A stretch of DNA of 8,417 bases from Flavobacteriales bacterium UBA720. GTDB lineage: Bacteria > Bacteroidota > Bacteroidia > Flavobacteriales > Weeksellaceae. A program made the position numbers and the translations under genes. Of this stretch, positions 6,455 through 8,417 are shown one piece after another. Within the stretch, counting starts at the first letter, position 1; each line of letters starts with the position of its first letter. Location: positions 18,612-27,028 of the forward strand of contig DBLQ01000041.1 of assembly GCA_002297505.1 (NCBI GenBank), given 5' to 3'. Below the pieces are notes generated by a model. The model did not search any database, was not told the origin of the DNA, and worked only from the letters and a program-made list of their open reading frames with translations.

Positions 6455-6955
6455 ATGGCATTAGACAAAAATGATGTAGTAACGCTGAAATATGTTCTGC
6501 ATACCAACGATGAAAACGGAGAAAGAGTTTTCGTAGAGGAAACTTCCAACGATAATCCAATGACTTTCCTTTATGGCGTAGGAATGATGATTCCTAAGTT
6601 TGAGCAGGAGATTCAAAACCTGAATACGGGAGACAAAGCGTCTTTCGAAATCGCTCCGAGTGAAGGCTACGGCGAGCGCAATCCCGAGGCTACAACGCAA
6701 TTGCCTGTGGATATGTTCCAGGGACAGGAATTGCCGCCGGTAGGAGCTGTACTTCCGCTATCTGACAATCAGAGCAATAATTTCCAGGCAATGGTTCTGG
6801 AAGTGACGCCGGAAGCTGTGGTAGTAGACCTTAACCACCCAATGGCTGGCAGAAGTCTTTTCTTCGATGTCGAAATCATCGGAAGCCGCCCTGCGACTGA
6901 AGAAGAATTGGCACATGGTCATGCACACGGACCGGACGGTCACTCTGGTCACTAA
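6455..6955 (+). CDS. slyD: FKBP-type peptidyl-prolyl cis-trans isomerase, SlyD/SlpA-like, with His-rich tail
   Basis: This cytoplasmic folding helper catalyses cis-trans isomerisation of X-Pro bonds and acts as a chaperone. The 166 residues show the SlyD layout. FKBP strands lie at about 5-68, with F-L-Y-G-V-G-M-M-I-P-K-F-E (38-50) lining the active site. An inserted chaperone (IF) domain spans about 69-124 and begins with G-Y-G-E-R-N-P-E (71-78). The last FKBP strand contains N-H-P-M-A-G-R-S-L-F-F-D-V-E (127-140), nearly the SlyD consensus. The tail HGHAHGPDGHSGH (154-166) holds five histidines, so nickel or zinc binding as in E. coli SlyD is likely, though the tail is much shorter and lacks cysteines. 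The ATG at 6455 is preferred to a TTG two codons upstream. There is no signal peptide. The gene is apparently monocistronic, with a putative promoter at 6399 and a terminator at 6975. The family call is confident; the choice of slyD over slpA as symbol is less so. Confidence 0.93.
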   Translation: MALDKNDVVTLKYVLHTNDENGERVFVEETSNDNPMTFLYGVGMMIPKFEQEIQNLNTGDKASFEIAPSEGYGERNPEATTQLPVDMFQGQELPPVGAVLPLSDNQSNNFQAMVLEVTPEAVVVDLNHPMAGRSLFFDVEIIGSRPATEEELAHGHAHGPDGHSGH

Positions 6956-6974
6956 GGACAATCTCTATAAATGT

Positions 6975-7006
6975 AAAAAACTCCCAGTACAGCTGGGAGT
7001 TTTTTT
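6975..7006. terminator. bidirectional intrinsic terminator between slyD-like gene and M4 protease
   Basis: ACTCCCAG (6980-6987) and CTGGGAGT (6993-7000) form a perfect 8-bp, GC-rich stem with loop TACAG. An A-run (6975-6980) flanks one side and a T-run (7000-7006) the other. It lies 19 bases after the slyD-like stop and 18 bases beyond the stop of the convergent protease gene, so it serves both. The loop equals that of the terminator at 1920-1951. Confidence 0.9.
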
Positions 7007-7024
7007 GTGAAGGATTAAATTTAT

Positions 7025-8417
7025 TTATTTTTTGATGAATTTCTGAACAGTTTTTTCTCCATTCTTATCTGTCAGTTCAATAATGTAATTTCCTGTAGAA
7101 AGCTGATTCACATTGATCTTTTGATCAGCAGACTTGCCTGCGGAAACCATTTGGCCAGTGACATTCATGATTCTGAAAGCAAAATCTCCGGATTCTTTGG
7201 ATTGGATATTCAGAACATCTTTTACCGGATTCGGGTAGATCATGGTCTGATTTTTTCCCGATAGGTCATTCACTGCAAGCACTTTCTTCTTAGCAATCAC
7301 CGTATAATCTTCCACCTGTCCGTATGTGAAGGATTCGCAGCCGGTTGGGATGCTGTTGTACTTCATGGAAACGCGCATCAGCAAAGGATTATCAAAGTTG
7401 ATATTAGACGGAACCGTAATATTTCTGGTGACAGGCGTGGTAGTCGTGGCACTGATGCTCACCGGTTTTTCATTGGCATCATCAAAGTCGCCATCGCCGT
7501 TCCAGTCTATGAATACGGCATAACCTTCCGGATAAGCTGTGGAGGTCCATGCCGGCGTGATGGTGATGGCGTATTGATTGCCTTCGGTCACTTCGGTGGA
7601 AATATTCGTGAAGTCCTCGTAGCCCGCAGTTCCCGTACTGGAATTATCAATGGTTCCGAAAACCACTCGCTTGATCTTTTCGTCTGAAGTATTGTTGCTT
7701 TGCGAAGCACAATATTCTACCTGATTCGTGGTCGTGACATTCAGAATATTACTTTCACCAGAAATATTTCCGTAGACGTCAATAGCTTTGACCGAGAATT
7801 GATAAGTCGTCATTCGGGTCAATCCTGTGACTTTATAAGTCAGGGCGGACGTTCTGGCGATTTCTACACCCGCTTTATAAACGATGTAACCTTCAACACC
7901 CTCAGCATCTGTCGATGCATTCCAGATCAGGCTGACACTTGTACCTTTTGTGTTGTTAGATGCAAGGTTAGTAGGCACCGTTGGCGGTGTGGTATCCGGT
8001 GTGCTGAGGTATCTCACGCCTACACCTACGGCATAGAAGGCGTCCTGAACGGCGATCATCTCCGGAGACTTGTCGCCATAAAGATCTTTAGCCACCTGAA
8101 TTCCAGAATCCCTGGCATTTTTATAAGTTGAATTGGCGGTCAGGTAAGTGCTCTCCAATCGGTAAACGATTTTTTCTGCCTTTTCCCAGCCGATTCCTGT
8201 AACATCATAAGGTCTTCCCAAATCATTGGTACCGCTTTTTCCCATCACTAGAATGTAAAACCAGTGGTTCAGCACGCCGCTGTTGGTATGCACTCCGCAA
8301 TAATCATTACCGAAACTTCCGCCAATCGGGGTTGCACAGCCTTCTTCCACAGTGGCAGCTTTCCAATTGATTCCACGGTAAGTATCAGGCTGGGCGGAGA
8401 GTGCCACTTTTGGGTTG
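7025..8417 (-). CDS. secreted M4 (thermolysin-like) metalloprotease with FN3, GEVED and type IX sorting domains; N-terminal part beyond right edge
   Basis: The frame is open to the right edge and gives 463 residues of a larger zinc protease. Residues 1-137 are the C-terminal half of an M4 peptidase domain. H43 in G-V-H-T-N-S-G matches the catalytic His231 of thermolysin, and D38 five residues before it matches Asp226; the HExxH zinc site lies outside the window. C27 and C40 may form a disulfide. Then come a fibronectin type III domain (about 142-229), a GEVED domain (about 236-375; D-W-N-G-D-G-D-F-D-D looks calcium-binding, and the signature reads GQVEDY here), and a Por/type IX secretion sorting domain (about 390-463; Y-P-N-P-V near its start, ending F-I-K-K). 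Export by the Sec system and then type IX secretion, with release or anchoring outside the cell, follows from that tail. The likely role is extracellular protein digestion. It is convergent with the slyD-like gene. Confidence 0.93.
   Translation of the reverse strand, partial: NPKVALSAQPDTYRGINWKAATVEEGCATPIGGSFGNDYCGVHTNSGVLNHWFYILVMGKSGTNDLGRPYDVTGIGWEKAEKIVYRLESTYLTANSTYKNARDSGIQVAKDLYGDKSPEMIAVQDAFYAVGVGVRYLSTPDTTPPTVPTNLASNNTKGTSVSLIWNASTDAEGVEGYIVYKAGVEIARTSALTYKVTGLTRMTTYQFSVKAIDVYGNISGESNILNVTTTNQVEYCASQSNNTSDEKIKRVVFGTIDNSSTGTAGYEDFTNISTEVTEGNQYAITITPAWTSTAYPEGYAVFIDWNGDGDFDDANEKPVSISATTTTPVTRNITVPSNINFDNPLLMRVSMKYNSIPTGCESFTYGQVEDYTVIAKKKVLAVNDLSGKNQTMIYPNPVKDVLNIQSKESGDFAFRIMNVTGQMVSAGKSADQKINVNQLSTGNYIIELTDKNGEKTVQKFIKK

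Noticed and set aside
7700..8131. 143-codon + strand frame inside the M4 protease
   Set aside because: It is antisense to the conserved M4, FN3 and GEVED domains, with no recognisable content of its own.

Overview
The window looks like a chromosomal segment from a member of the Bacteroidota, most likely a flavobacterium of the Chryseobacterium/Epilithonimonas type (family Weeksellaceae). This is inferred from several signs. A secreted protease ends in a type IX secretion (Por) sorting domain. Three intergenic regions carry the TAnnTTTG -7 element typical of this phylum. Shine-Dalgarno sites are absent, intergenic DNA is very AT-rich, and a periplasmic TPR / inner-membrane / LuxR-type HTH regulator is present. 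I see no mobile element, CRISPR array, tRNA or rRNA; most of the region is housekeeping.

Left part, + strand: the C-terminal third of a TamB-like outer-membrane biogenesis protein runs in from the left edge (1-1292). A 129-base AT-rich gap with a putative promoter leads to an Lrp/AsnC regulator (1422-1892). A strong intrinsic terminator follows, and a small multi-pass membrane protein (1965-2333) starts only 13 bases beyond its T-tract. A roughly 300-base gap (2334-2635) separates this block from convergent minus-strand genes. The gap holds an AT-rich hairpin and a cluster of four TGTTGYA heptamers.

Middle, minus strand: radA (6304-4961), an overlooked 55-codon membrane-protein gene (4939-4772) and acpH (4771-4205) run head to tail with gaps of 21 and 0 bases, so they look like one operon. 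The small gene and acpH are in the same reading frame and separated only by one TAA. acpH appears to start on the TTG right after it. Next on the same strand, behind its own putative promoter, is a membrane-tethered TPR-HTH regulator (4093-2636).

Right part: a SlyD-like FKBP prolyl isomerase with a His-rich tail (6455-6955, + strand) is divergent from radA. It ends in a bidirectional terminator shared with a convergent secreted M4 (thermolysin-like) metalloprotease. That protease carries FN3, GEVED and sorting domains and is cut by the right edge (7025-8417).

Themes are envelope biogenesis (TamB), DNA repair (RadA), acyl-carrier-protein turnover (AcpH), protein folding (SlyD), transcription control (two regulators) and secreted proteolysis. 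The least explained items are the small membrane gene fused in frame to acpH through a stop codon, the heptamer cluster at 2541-2585, and an identical TACAG loop in the two best terminators.
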